This document shows, in pieces, positions 1-10,328 of a DNA stretch of 19,613 bases. The DNA comes from CAYVTV01 sp964454295 (GTDB taxonomy: Bacteria; Bacteroidota; Bacteroidia; Bacteroidales; GCA-2748055), in NCBI GenBank assembly GCA_964454295.1, contig CAYVTV010000048.1:1-19613 (forward strand), in the 5' to 3' direction. A program made the position numbers and the translations under genes. Numbering within the stretch: the first letter of the stretch is position 1; every line of letters starts with the position of its first letter. The notes below the pieces were generated by a model that was given only the letters and a program-made list of their open reading frames with translations, had not been told where the DNA came from and searched no databases.

Positions 1-1
1 T

Positions 2-1510
2 ATTGAATCGAGAATTATTTACGCTTTACCGTTTATTAATATTATCGAACAAGCTTTGAGTGAATACAAATCAACGATTTCCGGTGAAATAAAAATTATT
101 GGACATTATCAATATGCCGATGTTTTCGGGAAAATTGAGAAGCAAAACAACGAAGATTTTGAACAAAACTACAATCAGAAATTGATGTCGGTTGATACAT
201 GGCAGGGCGATATTGTAATTACTTCCTTTGTGCAATTTTTTGAAACCTTGATTGGCAACAGGAATAAATTACTTAAAAAGTTCAATCATTTTGCAAATTC
301 TATTGTAATCCTTGATGAGGTTCAGACTTTACGCCTTGATCAAATGCCTTTAATTGGTTCAGCTCTCTTTTATCTTTCAAAATTCTTAAACACCAGAATT
401 GTATTGATGACAGCAACCAAACCAAAAATATTTGAATTGGCACAAAGAGAAATTCTGGAAGAGGAAGGAGAAAAAGTTGAACCGTTGGAATTATTAAAAG
501 CCAACAAGGAGGTATTTGCTCTTTTTAAAAGAACCAAAATAGTTACATCATTAGATAATAAATTTGTTGATAATGTTGGTGCTGAATTTATTGAACTAAT
601 TTTCCTGGAGAAATGGAATTCTTCGAAATCATGTCTGATAGTTTGCAACACCGTAAACCGTTCAATTGAAATCTACGATAGAATATCTGAATACATAAGC
701 AATCAAGAACTGAAAAATCCAATTCACTACCTATCAACCAATATTATTCCCGTAGATCGCGCACAAAGGATTAAATTGATAAAATCGGAAATAAAAGGAG
801 GGAAAGCACCAATATTAGTATCAACCCAAGTGGTCGAAGCCGGTGTTGATCTTGATTTTGATATGGGATTTCGTGATTTAGGTCCAATTGATTCAATTAT
901 TCAGGTAGCAGGCCGAATTAATCGTAACAATGATCCTGGAAAACTTCATTCTCCGCTATACATTGTCGATTTTGGTGATGCAAAAAAAATATATGGTCAG
1001 ATAACAAGCAACCAGTCAGAAAGCGCATTAAAGATCAAAACTGAATTCCTGGAAGAAGAATATTTCAATTTAATTGACAGTTATTTTGATAACGCTTCCT
1101 TAAAAAGTTCATTCTCAGAATACAATAAAATATTTGAGTCAATGAAAACATTAAGATATGATGGCGAAGTTACCAAAGATGAACGTCCCGTTTCAAGTTT
1201 TCGTATCATTGAAGAAAGTCAAACTTCATTGGCTGTTTTTATTGAGATTGATAATTATTCAATGTTACTTCGAGATAAGTATCTTAAAAAGATTACAGGA
1301 AAAATAACCAAAGAGGAATTTGATGAAAATTTTAAAACCGATTTCCAACAAAGAATCATAACAATTCCAAATTATTTAACAATTGGCCTCAAAACGATCA
1401 ATGATTTCGACCAATCTCTGCTTTGTGTAAATAATGAAGTTGTCAATGATTATTACAATGAAAAAACAGGTTTTATCCGACAACCTACCAATAAAACATA
1501 CATGCTTTAA
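2..1510 (+). CDS. cas3: CRISPR-associated helicase Cas3 (C-terminal part, cut by window edge)
   Basis: Cas3 is the ATP-dependent helicase, usually fused to an HD nuclease, that Cascade recruits to unwind and degrade target DNA. The frame is open from base 2, so the start lies outside the window; TTG at 56 is only an internal codon. Superfamily 2 helicase motifs are clear: DEVQ (Walker B, DEAH-box variant) at nt 314-325, TAT of motif III near 410, the motif IV region IVCNTVNRS near 641, STQVVEAGVDLDFD (motif V) near 821 and QVAGRINR (motif VI) near 902. Walker A and any HD domain must lie upstream. About 200 residues follow motif VI, as in type I Cas3 proteins. The stop is 9 bp before cas6, which implies one operon. 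The identification is firm; subtype assignment rests on the neighbours. Confidence 0.95.
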   Translation: MESRIIYALPFINIIEQALSEYKSTISGEIKIIGHYQYADVFGKIEKQNNEDFEQNYNQKLMSVDTWQGDIVITSFVQFFETLIGNRNKLLKKFNHFANSIVILDEVQTLRLDQMPLIGSALFYLSKFLNTRIVLMTATKPKIFELAQREILEEEGEKVEPLELLKANKEVFALFKRTKIVTSLDNKFVDNVGAEFIELIFLEKWNSSKSCLIVCNTVNRSIEIYDRISEYISNQELKNPIHYLSTNIIPVDRAQRIKLIKSEIKGGKAPILVSTQVVEAGVDLDFDMGFRDLGPIDSIIQVAGRINRNNDPGKLHSPLYIVDFGDAKKIYGQITSNQSESALKIKTEFLEEEYFNLIDSYFDNASLKSSFSEYNKIFESMKTLRYDGEVTKDERPVSSFRIIEESQTSLAVFIEIDNYSMLLRDKYLKKITGKITKEEFDENFKTDFQQRIITIPNYLTIGLKTINDFDQSLLCVNNEVVNDYYNEKTGFIRQPTNKTYML

Positions 1511-1519
1511 TTTATAATC

Positions 1520-2179
1520 ATGCAAATCACCCAAACCACCATACACTTCCCTGATATTCCATTACAAACCCGCGATGCCCATAAGCTGCGGGGATTTTTC
1601 GGGACACTTTTTAAAGAGCATTCGCCTTTACTGCACAATCATTATTCCGATGGTTCTGCCCGATATGCCTATCCTTTGGTTCAATATAAGGTGATAGACC
1701 ATACTCCGGTATTGGTAGGTTTTCAGGAAGGAGCCGATTTGCTGGTTTCCCTTTTCCTGAAAATCAAAGAACTGGATATCGGGGGAATATCATTTCCGGT
1801 ACTGGCCAAAAACATACAGCAAAAACAATATGACCTTACCGTAAACCGGCAATTGTTTAATTACACATTCAAAACCCTGTGGATGGCTCTGAACCAGGAT
1901 AACTTTCAAAAGTACATGAAGCTAGAAGAGAAAGAAAAAGGTGTATTCCTGAACCAACAGCTTCAAAACAATATATTGAGTTTTTATAAGGGACTTTCTT
2001 TTCGCACTACCGAAAGAATAATAGCATTAACCAACCTGGAGGAAAAGCAAACCCTGTTTAAAAATCAGTCAATGCTGGCTTTTTCCGGTCAATTTACCGT
2101 TAACGCTTTTCTTCCCGAATGGACAGGTATTGGTAAAGCTGTTAGTCGTGGCTTTGGAACAGTGAGTCTATTAAAATAA
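1520..2179 (+). CDS. cas6: CRISPR RNA endonuclease Cas6 (Cas6b-like)
   Basis: A 219-residue RAMP-fold protein expected to cut the pre-crRNA inside each repeat and leave an 8-nt 5' tag, here AUUGAAAC. The N-terminal region carries the RDAHKLRGFFG signature typical of the Cas6b family (residues 18-28), followed by a His-rich stretch LLHNHYSDG (38-44) and YPLVQYKVI. The C-terminus has the glycine-rich loop GIGKAVSRGFG (203-213) that contacts RNA in Cas6 proteins. His39 or His41 is a candidate general acid/base, but I infer this from position only. ATG at 1520 lies 9 bp after the cas3 stop and cas1 begins 10 bp after this stop, so the gene sits inside the operon. Length is normal for the family. 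Confidence 0.88.
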   Translation: MQITQTTIHFPDIPLQTRDAHKLRGFFGTLFKEHSPLLHNHYSDGSARYAYPLVQYKVIDHTPVLVGFQEGADLLVSLFLKIKELDIGGISFPVLAKNIQQKQYDLTVNRQLFNYTFKTLWMALNQDNFQKYMKLEEKEKGVFLNQQLQNNILSFYKGLSFRTTERIIALTNLEEKQTLFKNQSMLAFSGQFTVNAFLPEWTGIGKAVSRGFGTVSLLK

Positions 2180-2189
2180 AGCTTGAAAC

Positions 2190-3182
2190 ATGCAATTAAT
2201 TATTAACACATATGGAACCTATGTGCATATAAAAGATGACCTATTTGAGGTTAGCCTTACGAAGGATGGTGAAAAGCAAAAGCATCATTTTGCCAGCCAG
2301 AAAGTTACTTCAATACTAATGAGCAAGGGATCTGCAATAAGTACCGATGCGATAATTCTCGCCATGAAAAATAACATCGATATATTGATATTTGAGAGAG
2401 ATGGTATGCCGGTGGGCCGGTTCTGGCACAGCAAACCTGGAAGTACTTCAAAAATCAGGAAACAGCAACTGGATGCCAGTTTGAATGAAAAAGGGGTATT
2501 GTGGATAAAAACCTGGTTAAACAAAAAACTCAATAACCAGGTGGAGTTTTTGAAACGTCTGAAAAACCACCGGCCTACAACAGCCGAAAAGATTCAGGAA
2601 AAGATAGATGTCATTTCAGGTTTGCAAACCAAAATAAAAGACTTAAAAGGATTGAAAGTCGATGAAATTGATGATACGCTTAGGGGATTGGAGGGGACAG
2701 CCGGAAGAATTTATTTCCAGGTATTGAGTTCGCTTCTAACTGTGCGCTATCAATTTGATGGCCGCAGTTTTCGTCCTGCGAAGGATCCTTTTAATACTTT
2801 CCTGAATTATGCTTACGGGGTTCTTTACAGTCGGGTGGAAAAAGTACTGGTTATTGCAGGGCTTGACCCATATGTTGGATTTATGCACCGGGATGACTAC
2901 AATATGAAAAGTATGGTTTTCGATTTTATTGAACCATACAGGATATACGCAGATGAGGTGGTTTTTAAACTTTTTTCAGCCAAAAAAGTAAACGACAGTC
3001 ATACAGATGAAATTACAAAAGGTTTTAGTTTGAATGCTGAAGGGAAAAACCTGCTGATGCAATCTTTCATGCAGTTTCTGGATGAAGATAAAATCCGGTA
3101 CAATGGACGTCAGCAGACCCGGTTTAATGCAATGCAGATGGATGCTCACCAGTTTGCCAATAAACTAATTGAAAAACTATGA
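2190..3182 (+). CDS. cas1: CRISPR integrase Cas1
   Basis: Cas1 is the metal-dependent integrase that, with Cas2, inserts new spacers at the leader end of the array. The 330-residue protein has the N-terminal beta domain and the helical catalytic domain. The three metal ligands are visible: Glu168 in GLEGTAGRIYF, His233 in GFMHRDDYN and Glu248 in FDFIEPYR. All key residues are present and the gene is full length, so it is probably active; the array size supports this. Its stop overlaps the cas2 start (ATGA, 3179-3182), so translation is probably coupled, which suits a Cas1-Cas2 complex. Confidence 0.97.
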   Translation: MQLIINTYGTYVHIKDDLFEVSLTKDGEKQKHHFASQKVTSILMSKGSAISTDAIILAMKNNIDILIFERDGMPVGRFWHSKPGSTSKIRKQQLDASLNEKGVLWIKTWLNKKLNNQVEFLKRLKNHRPTTAEKIQEKIDVISGLQTKIKDLKGLKVDEIDDTLRGLEGTAGRIYFQVLSSLLTVRYQFDGRSFRPAKDPFNTFLNYAYGVLYSRVEKVLVIAGLDPYVGFMHRDDYNMKSMVFDFIEPYRIYADEVVFKLFSAKKVNDSHTDEITKGFSLNAEGKNLLMQSFMQFLDEDKIRYNGRQQTRFNAMQMDAHQFANKLIEKL

Positions 3183-3469
3183 TTTGTTGGGTATTATACG
3201 ACATAAAAAAGAACAAGCCCCGGGTGAAAGTGGCTAAGATCTGCAAACAGTCCGGATTATACAGGGTTCAGAAATCTGTTTTCCTGGGAAGCCTTGAAGA
3301 CAATGATAAAGATACTCTTGAACTGGCTGTAAATGATTTAATTGACATGGAAACTGATTCGGTTTACATATTTCCCATGAGTAAAAATGAGTTACGTCAA
3401 ACTGCCCTTCTTGGACAGGCTTTTGATAAGGAGTTGATCACCGATGAGGTAAAAGCAATGTTTTTCTGA
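3179..3469 (+). CDS. cas2: CRISPR adaptation protein Cas2
   Basis: Cas2 forms the central dimer of the Cas1-Cas2 integration complex. The 96-residue product has the ferredoxin-like fold signature: the first strand MICWVLYDI with the conserved Asp8, then RVQKSVFLGSL and the strand SVYIFPMS. Length is typical. The start overlaps the cas1 stop by 4 bp and the stop overlaps the cas4 start by 1 bp (TGATG at 3467-3471), which indicates translational coupling through the whole adaptation module. Confidence 0.96.
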   Translation: MICWVLYDIKKNKPRVKVAKICKQSGLYRVQKSVFLGSLEDNDKDTLELAVNDLIDMETDSVYIFPMSKNELRQTALLGQAFDKELITDEVKAMFF

Positions 3470-4041
3470 TGTCGGTTACACCTTCCCATATTATCGAGTA
3501 CCTGTTTTGTCCGCGATATACCTATTATGAATATGTATTATGCATTCCACAGTATGAAGAACGGAATTTTAAAGTCACAAAGGGTAGGCACTTGCATGAC
3601 CAAAAACTGGAAAGAAATAAGGATTATTTACGTAAAAGAATAGGAGTTGCTGAAAAATTTACCGATCAGTACCTGACCAACGAACTACTTCGTGGAAGGG
3701 TTGACGAGGTGTTACTGTTAAATGACGGAACTATGGCACCGCTTGATTATAAATTTGCTAAATTTGAAGAACGTATTTATGAAACATACCGTACACAGCT
3801 TGAATGTTATGCAATATTAATTGAAGGGAATTTTAGCAAGGTTGTCAGGAAGGGGTACCTGGTTTACACCCGTTCTTCAAACAAGCTTATTGAGATTGAA
3901 ATCAGTGAACCGGCAAAGCAGGAAATCCGACAGGTTTGCAGGAAAGTAAATGAAATAATTCTTAATAATTATTTTCCACGGGGTACTAAATACAGGCAGC
4001 GGTGTATTGGTTGCACATACCGGAATATTTGTATACAATAA
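3469..4041 (+). CDS. cas4: CRISPR adaptation exonuclease Cas4
   Basis: Cas4 is a RecB-like Fe-S nuclease that trims prespacers and ensures PAM-correct, correctly oriented integration. The 190-residue protein shows the expected elements: Cys14 in YLFCPR, His41/His43, GRVDE with Asp79, LDYK with Asp93 and Lys95, QLECY with Gln110 and Tyr114, and the C-terminal cysteines 179, 182 and 188 (CIGCTYRNIC), which with Cys14 would ligate a 4Fe-4S cluster. It is the last cas gene, directly before the leader, and overlaps cas2 by 1 bp. Its presence fits the PAM-side anchoring seen in related spacers of the adjacent array. Confidence 0.95.
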   Translation: MSVTPSHIIEYLFCPRYTYYEYVLCIPQYEERNFKVTKGRHLHDQKLERNKDYLRKRIGVAEKFTDQYLTNELLRGRVDEVLLLNDGTMAPLDYKFAKFEERIYETYRTQLECYAILIEGNFSKVVRKGYLVYTRSSNKLIEIEISEPAKQEIRQVCRKVNEIILNNYFPRGTKYRQRCIGCTYRNICIQ

Positions 4042-4236
4042 ATGCGTACGGGTGGTAATTTATTTTTAATTTTGTAATTACTTCACATAAAGTACATGAA
4101 TACAGTAACTTAAACTTTCGGAAATGATAACAAAAAACAACCGAAACCAGTTCTTTGAAATATTGAAAAATAGAAAATACATAAGTCATAAATGTTTATA
4201 TTTTATTGGAATACAGAACAGTAAAAAGGTTTACGG
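4042..4236 (+). promoter_or_regulatory. CRISPR leader
   Basis: An AT-rich, gene-free stretch of 195 bp between the cas4 stop and the first repeat. It is placed where array transcription and new spacer insertion are expected. The opposite array end carries the degenerate terminal repeat, which independently puts the leader on this side. TATATTTT at 4197-4204 resembles the Bacteroidetes -7 element TAnnTTTG at 7 of 8 positions, but I see no correctly spaced -33 partner, so I do not call a promoter. Confidence 0.8.
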
Positions 4237-5235
4237 CTAACAGATGAATATCCAGAAGAATAAGGATTGAAACACCATAATTCAAAATCAGGTGTTGAAA
4301 TCTCTCCGAGCTAACAGATGAATATCCAGAAGAATAAGGATTGAAACATAATTTCCTCGTTTTCTTCCAAATTATTCCCCAACAAACTAACAGATGAATA
4401 TCCAGAAGAATAAGGATTGAAACCAGGATGAGTCCTGCGGAGTATTATCAGGCGATGTATCTAACAGATGAATATCCAGAAGAATAAGGATTGAAACTTA
4501 CCTCATCTTTCCATAACTCTACCTGTTCCTTAGCTAACAGATGAATATCCAGAAGAATAAGGATTGAAACATCGGAACAACCTGCTCAACCATCGGGGAA
4601 TTCAGACTAACAGATGAATATCCAGAAGAATAAGGATTGAAACCCTGGAGCAGTTCACTGAGGACAAAATGGTAATTAAGACTAACAGATGAATATCCAG
4701 AAGAATAAGGATTGAAACTGATACCGGATGACATGATGCCAGTAGATAGATTTTTCTAACAGATGAATATCCAGAAGAATAAGGATTGAAACTTACTTCG
4801 GCTGGTATTAAAGGGGCTGAGGCAATGCTAACAGATGAATATCCAGAAGAATAAGGATTGAAACCATAAATGAAATTCACATTTAAAGTATAATAATTAA
4901 ACTAACAGATGAATATCCAGAAGAATAAGGATTGAAACTCCGTCCCATTCAATTTTGCACTTGATTTGTTTTTCATACTAACAGATGAATATCCAGAAGA
5001 ATAAGGATTGAAACAATTATGCACTTCTTATCGGTACGGCTGCCGGTGGTCTAACAGATGAATATCCAGAAGAATAAGGATTGAAACCCAGATTGATTGG
5101 AAAGAAACTACCGACGGCACAAACTAACAGATGAATATCCAGAAGAATAAGGATTGAAACTCAACCCTGAATGTTTTTTGTTTCTTTCCCAGAACCTTCT
5201 AACAGATGAATATCCAGAAGAATAAGGATTGAAAC

Positions 5236-5272
5236 TTGCAGTTTGGCCGCCAGCAATAGCACCAGCAAGCAA
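5236..5272 (+). other. Spacer 14, near-duplicate of spacer 58
   Basis: This 37-nt spacer matches the spacer at 8489-8526 at 36 of 37 positions. The one substitution (G here, A there) is at spacer position 11. The reverse complement is open and reads LLAGAIAGGQTA; the difference is synonymous there (GGC versus GGT, both Gly). Confidence 0.95.
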
Positions 5273-6268
5273 CTAACAGATGAATATCCAGAAGAATAAG
5301 GATTGAAACTAAACACCCCGGGAAGAAGTTCGTACTTTTTAATACTAACAGATGAATATCCAGAAGAATAAGGATTGAAACATTACAAATGATCTTTTAC
5401 AGCTATATAAAAGATACGCTAACAGATGAATATCCAGAAGAATAAGGATTGAAACGTAATTAGCTCGCCTTCTATATTTTTTTTAAAGACAGCTAACAGA
5501 TGAATATCCAGAAGAATAAGGATTGAAACTAGTTATCTTAATCACCCGGATGTTAATACAAAGGCTCTAACAGATGAATATCCAGAAGAATAAGGATTGA
5601 AACATACACAACTTGAGGTACAATAGCATTACCCATAGCTTCTAACAGATGAATATCCAGAAGAATAAGGATTGAAACATAACCAAATAAAAGTTAATTA
5701 TTTTGCAGGTATTTTCTAACAGATGAATATCCAGAAGAATAAGGATTGAAACTGGACTTCAAGAAATTCCTTATCTCCGTACCTTCTGCTAACAGATGAA
5801 TATCCAGAAGAATAAGGATTGAAACTGAAAGCAGCAGCAATAGCAGAAGGCACATTAAATGCCTAACAGATGAATATCCAGAAGAATAAGGATTGAAACT
5901 AAATATACATCTGGACAGGGGATTACAGGAGATAAACTAACAGATGAATATCCAGAAGAATAAGGATTGAAACGTATGTTATTTAGCCATTTCATCTTTT
6001 ACTTGTTTTTCTAACAGATGAATATCCAGAAGAATAAGGATTGAAACTCATACACTCCAGCTCGCCAACTCACTCCTCCTGCCTAACAGATGAATATCCA
6101 GAAGAATAAGGATTGAAACATCCATTTCGTGCATAATTCATCACTGATGAACTAATCTAACAGATGAATATCCAGAAGAATAAGGATTGAAACTTAATGA
6201 TAATATTTATATTGAAGAAACAGATAAATTACTAACAGATGAATATCCAGAAGAATAAGGATTGAAAC

Positions 6269-6305
6269 TTGGTTACCGTATAACATTAGTATAATGGCAA
6301 ACGAA
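6269..6305 (+). other. Spacer 28, member of a related trio
   Basis: This 37-nt spacer aligns without gaps to spacer 83 (10329-10365; 30 of 37 identical) and spacer 88 (10697-10733; 28 of 37 identical). All three contain CGTATAAC at positions 9-16 and TATAATGGC at positions 22-30. It is the youngest of the three by distance from the leader. Confidence 0.9.
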
Positions 6306-6639
6306 CTAACAGATGAATATCCAGAAGAATAAGGATTGAAACTTAATGTCAATTACATCAATGTCGTCCGTGTATTTCTAACAGATGAATATCCAGAAGA
6401 ATAAGGATTGAAACGGTAAAAACAGAAGAGCCAAACCACCAAGAAGTAAAGCTAACAGATGAATATCCAGAAGAATAAGGATTGAAACAATGAATAGTCT
6501 GAATCAGAAAAAAACAAATACCTGTCTCTAACAGATGAATATCCAGAAGAATAAGGATTGAAACTATAAAAAATAAGATACTAACTGCCTGGCTTCAACA
6601 ATCTAACAGATGAATATCCAGAAGAATAAGGATTGAAAC

Positions 6640-6677
6640 TCGATTAATTCTCCAATACCCAACCCTGCCAGGAGAGG
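6640..6677 (+). other. Spacer 33, same target as spacer 44
   Basis: This 38-nt spacer is identical over 37 nt to the spacer at 7455-7491 and has one extra G at the leader-distal end. The reverse complement is open and reads PLLAGLGIGELI, suggesting a hydrophobic segment of an invader protein. Confidence 0.97.
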
Positions 6678-7454
6678 CTAACAGATGAATATCCAGAAGA
6701 ATAAGGATTGAAACTATCTTCAATCATATCCCATCCCGATTGATAGTTCTTCTAACAGATGAATATCCAGAAGAATAAGGATTGAAACAGGGAATATACA
6801 CCAAAGGAAAGGTGTGAGATTATTGACTAACAGATGAATATCCAGAAGAATAAGGATTGAAACCTGTCATCGGGTCTTTTAACGCTTCAGTGTACGAAGA
6901 CTAACAGATGAATATCCAGAAGAATAAGGATTGAAACAAATATACTTTTCGTTTGCCGGCCGTATGCATCGTTCCTAACAGATGAATATCCAGAAGAATA
7001 AGGATTGAAACGAATATACATTTCACTGGTAAATCTCTTAGCAGCGTCTAACAGATGAATATCCAGAAGAATAAGGATTGAAACTATCTGCAATCAGAGG
7101 CTTCCAAAATCTCTCTTCATCTAACAGATGAATATCCAGAAGAATAAGGATTGAAACTACAATCTGCTTCCCCGTTAATCTCAACTTCTATTTCTAACAG
7201 ATGAATATCCAGAAGAATAAGGATTGAAACAGGTGCTTCTTTAAAATACGAATAGCCCCAATGTCTACTAACAGATGAATATCCAGAAGAATAAGGATTG
7301 AAACTCGCAGAAGAAACAGACCCTGCCCTCCATATTACCCTCTAACAGATGAATATCCAGAAGAATAAGGATTGAAACAACAATTCATTACGCTTATTAT
7401 TCAGGCAGTCCTGAAAACTAACAGATGAATATCCAGAAGAATAAGGATTGAAAC

Positions 7455-7491
7455 TCGATTAATTCTCCAATACCCAACCCTGCCAGGAGAG
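7455..7491 (+). other. Spacer 44, same target as spacer 33
   Basis: This 37-nt spacer is the second copy of the sequence at 6640-6677 and lacks its last base. Its neighbours (spacers 43 and 45) are unrelated to spacers 32 and 34, so this is not a block duplication of the array. Confidence 0.97.
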
Positions 7492-8488
7492 CTAACAGAT
7501 GAATATCCAGAAGAATAAGGATTGAAACGATTTGATTGCATACTGAGAACATTCGCAAATGTATACTAACAGATGAATATCCAGAAGAATAAGGATTGAA
7601 ACGTTAATTTCATATTACCCTCATCCTCCTGTTTAATGTCTAACAGATGAATATCCAGAAGAATAAGGATTGAAACACATTAACCACAGGTTTCCGGACT
7701 GTTTTACGCCTTCTAACAGATGAATATCCAGAAGAATAAGGATTGAAACGCGAAATGTTTTTTCCAAGATCAAAGGAAAAAAACAGCTAACAGATGAATA
7801 TCCAGAAGAATAAGGATTGAAACAAAAACCGATTTCATTATAAAAAGTACTGCACCAGCTAACAGATGAATATCCAGAAGAATAAGGATTGAAACCAAAC
7901 TCAGATTGATGAATATGAACACAATCTGCGTCTAACAGATGAATATCCAGAAGAATAAGGATTGAAACTAAAGGTGGAGATCCTCAGAAATCAGAAAGTT
8001 ATAACTAACAGATGAATATCCAGAAGAATAAGGATTGAAACAACATTGATATACCAGAATTATCAGATCCGCCAAAAAACTAACAGATGAATATCCAGAA
8101 GAATAAGGATTGAAACTAACATCCCCAGACTACCAGTGGTTGATTGCGGTGCATACTAACAGATGAATATCCAGAAGAATAAGGATTGAAACAATTTTTC
8201 TCCTGTTTTAATCTTACGACCATCCAAGCTAACAGATGAATATCCAGAAGAATAAGGATTGAAACTATTGGCGCTGGAAATAATAATGGAGGCAGCTCAA
8301 CTCTAACAGATGAATATCCAGAAGAATAAGGATTGAAACTTGAAAAATATCCAGGTGATCCAATTGAGGTATGTTCTAACAGATGAATATCCAGAAGAAT
8401 AAGGATTGAAACTTTACCCACAGCATACGAAACCATAATAGATGGAGATTACTAACAGATGAATATCCAGAAGAATAAGGATTGAAAC

Positions 8489-8526
8489 TTGCAGTTTGAC
8501 CGCCAGCAATAGCACCAGCAAGCAAC
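8489..8526 (+). other. Spacer 58, near-duplicate of spacer 14
   Basis: This 38-nt spacer equals the spacer at 5236-5272 apart from one substitution at position 11 and one extra C at the leader-distal end. It is farther from the leader and therefore the older of the two if insertion is strictly leader-proximal. Confidence 0.95.
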
Positions 8527-9189
8527 CTAACAGATGAATATCCAGAAGAATAAGGATTGAAACATAAAGCCCTCAACGGTATAAGGGATTTCGCTAATTT
8601 CTAACAGATGAATATCCAGAAGAATAAGGATTGAAACTGTATTCAGCTCGAATGGTTACCCTTTTGAGCCGGACTAACAGATGAATATCCAGAAGAATAA
8701 GGATTGAAACTTGAAGAAAAGTGGACGGATTCAACACACCCTAAATACTAACAGATGAATATCCAGAAGAATAAGGATTGAAACGAAGGATATGCAGGAG
8801 ATGACACGGGGGCGTATATTCCTAACAGATGAATATCCAGAAGAATAAGGATTGAAACCAACAAAAGATTAAAGGAATTTAAGATGTTCTATGAAAACTA
8901 ACAGATGAATATCCAGAAGAATAAGGATTGAAACAATAAATGGATTACACACCTATAAAGAACATTGAAGCTAACAGATGAATATCCAGAAGAATAAGGA
9001 TTGAAACTAATACGTAAAATCCCGTGTCGCCAGACCGTCGCCTACTAACAGATGAATATCCAGAAGAATAAGGATTGAAACAACGATAGCATATAGCTCT
9101 CCTTATTTCTTCGATAACTAACAGATGAATATCCAGAAGAATAAGGATTGAAACATAGATAATGGACAAACTTACATCACTATCACTAA

Positions 9190-9226
9190 CTAACAGATGA
9201 ATATCCAGAAGAATTAGGATTGAAAC
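9190..9226 (+). repeat. Variant internal CRISPR repeat (number 68)
   Basis: This is the only internal repeat I found that departs from the consensus: repeat position 26 is T instead of A (base 9215), giving GAATTAGG rather than GAATAAGG. The change lies in the loop side of the weak stem and leaves ATTGAAAC intact, so Cas6 processing is probably unaffected. The next repeat is consensus again, so the change has not spread. Confidence 0.95.
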
Positions 9227-9261
9227 CCGTTTAATGTGACCTTCAGCCAGGATTAAACGGT
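9227..9261 (+). other. Spacer 68 with terminal 9-bp inverted repeat
   Basis: The 35-nt spacer begins CCGTTTAAT and ends ATTAAACGG plus one T. These are perfect reverse complements separated by 16 nt. The crRNA could fold on itself, or the target may be a hairpin such as a terminator or operator in the invader. It directly follows the variant repeat. Confidence 0.9.
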
Positions 9262-10328
9262 CTAACAGATGAATATCCAGAAGAATAAGGATTGAAACTG
9301 AAACCTGGTACTAATGACCAGGATAATGACCAGGACTAACAGATGAATATCCAGAAGAATAAGGATTGAAACCATCGTTGTTCCTATTGATAGTAAGGAA
9401 CACAAAGAAGCTAACAGATGAATATCCAGAAGAATAAGGATTGAAACTCGGGGGATGCAACCATAGCTGACGTAAAGACCTTTCTAACAGATGAATATCC
9501 AGAAGAATAAGGATTGAAACTCTAAAATCAATCAGGCAAGGCAGATAATAAAAAAATCTAACAGATGAATATCCAGAAGAATAAGGATTGAAACCCACAA
9601 TCACAGTTGTACCCTGTGATCATGTAAAGACCTAACAGATGAATATCCAGAAGAATAAGGATTGAAACTTGCAATATCCTCTACCTGTGACATTAATCCT
9701 ACCATCTAACAGATGAATATCCAGAAGAATAAGGATTGAAACTAAAAGACCTGAACACGATCCGTAACGGTAACAAGACTAACAGATGAATATCCAGAAG
9801 AATAAGGATTGAAACACCCCTATTTAACCCTTATAATTTAATTTGATTGTTACTAACAGATGAATATCCAGAAGAATAAGGATTGAAACATAATTCAAAA
9901 AAATGGCATAACTGTTCCTATGGCACTAACAGATGAATATCCAGAAGAATAAGGATTGAAACACGATAAAGACAAATGCAGATATTATAAACTTGAAGCT
10001 AACAGATGAATATCCAGAAGAATAAGGATTGAAACCTCACTATTTATAGGGACTTGTAACCCTTGCAATTCTAACAGATGAATATCCAGAAGAATAAGGA
10101 TTGAAACAACAAGTACAGCATGACATTGATATGTTGTTAGAGAACTAACAGATGAATATCCAGAAGAATAAGGATTGAAACAAAAATCCTTTGCATCTTG
10201 CAATGTTTCTGCTGAAATCTAACAGATGAATATCCAGAAGAATAAGGATTGAAACCCAGTTAAATTCATGATTCAAGTTTTTGATTAAAGGCTAACAGAT
10301 GAATATCCAGAAGAATAAGGATTGAAAC

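Noticed and set aside
1..4041. Type III or type II CRISPR system
   Set aside because: Cas3 helicase, Cas6b and Cas4 indicate type I; no cas10, csm/cmr or cas9 sequence is visible. Subtype I-B remains an inference because cas8, cas7 and cas5 are outside the window.
3986..4189. 67-codon - strand frame over the cas4 end and the leader
   Set aside because: It overlaps the conserved cysteine cluster of cas4 and crosses into the AT-rich leader; it has no protein-like pattern.
4534..10203. Open frames on the - strand within the array, encoding repeats of FNPYSSGYSSV and VSILILLDIHLL
   Set aside because: Two of the three reverse frames of the CRISPR repeat have no stop codon, so these frames are translations of repeats and spacers. 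They are not proteins, although such products may be found in databases.
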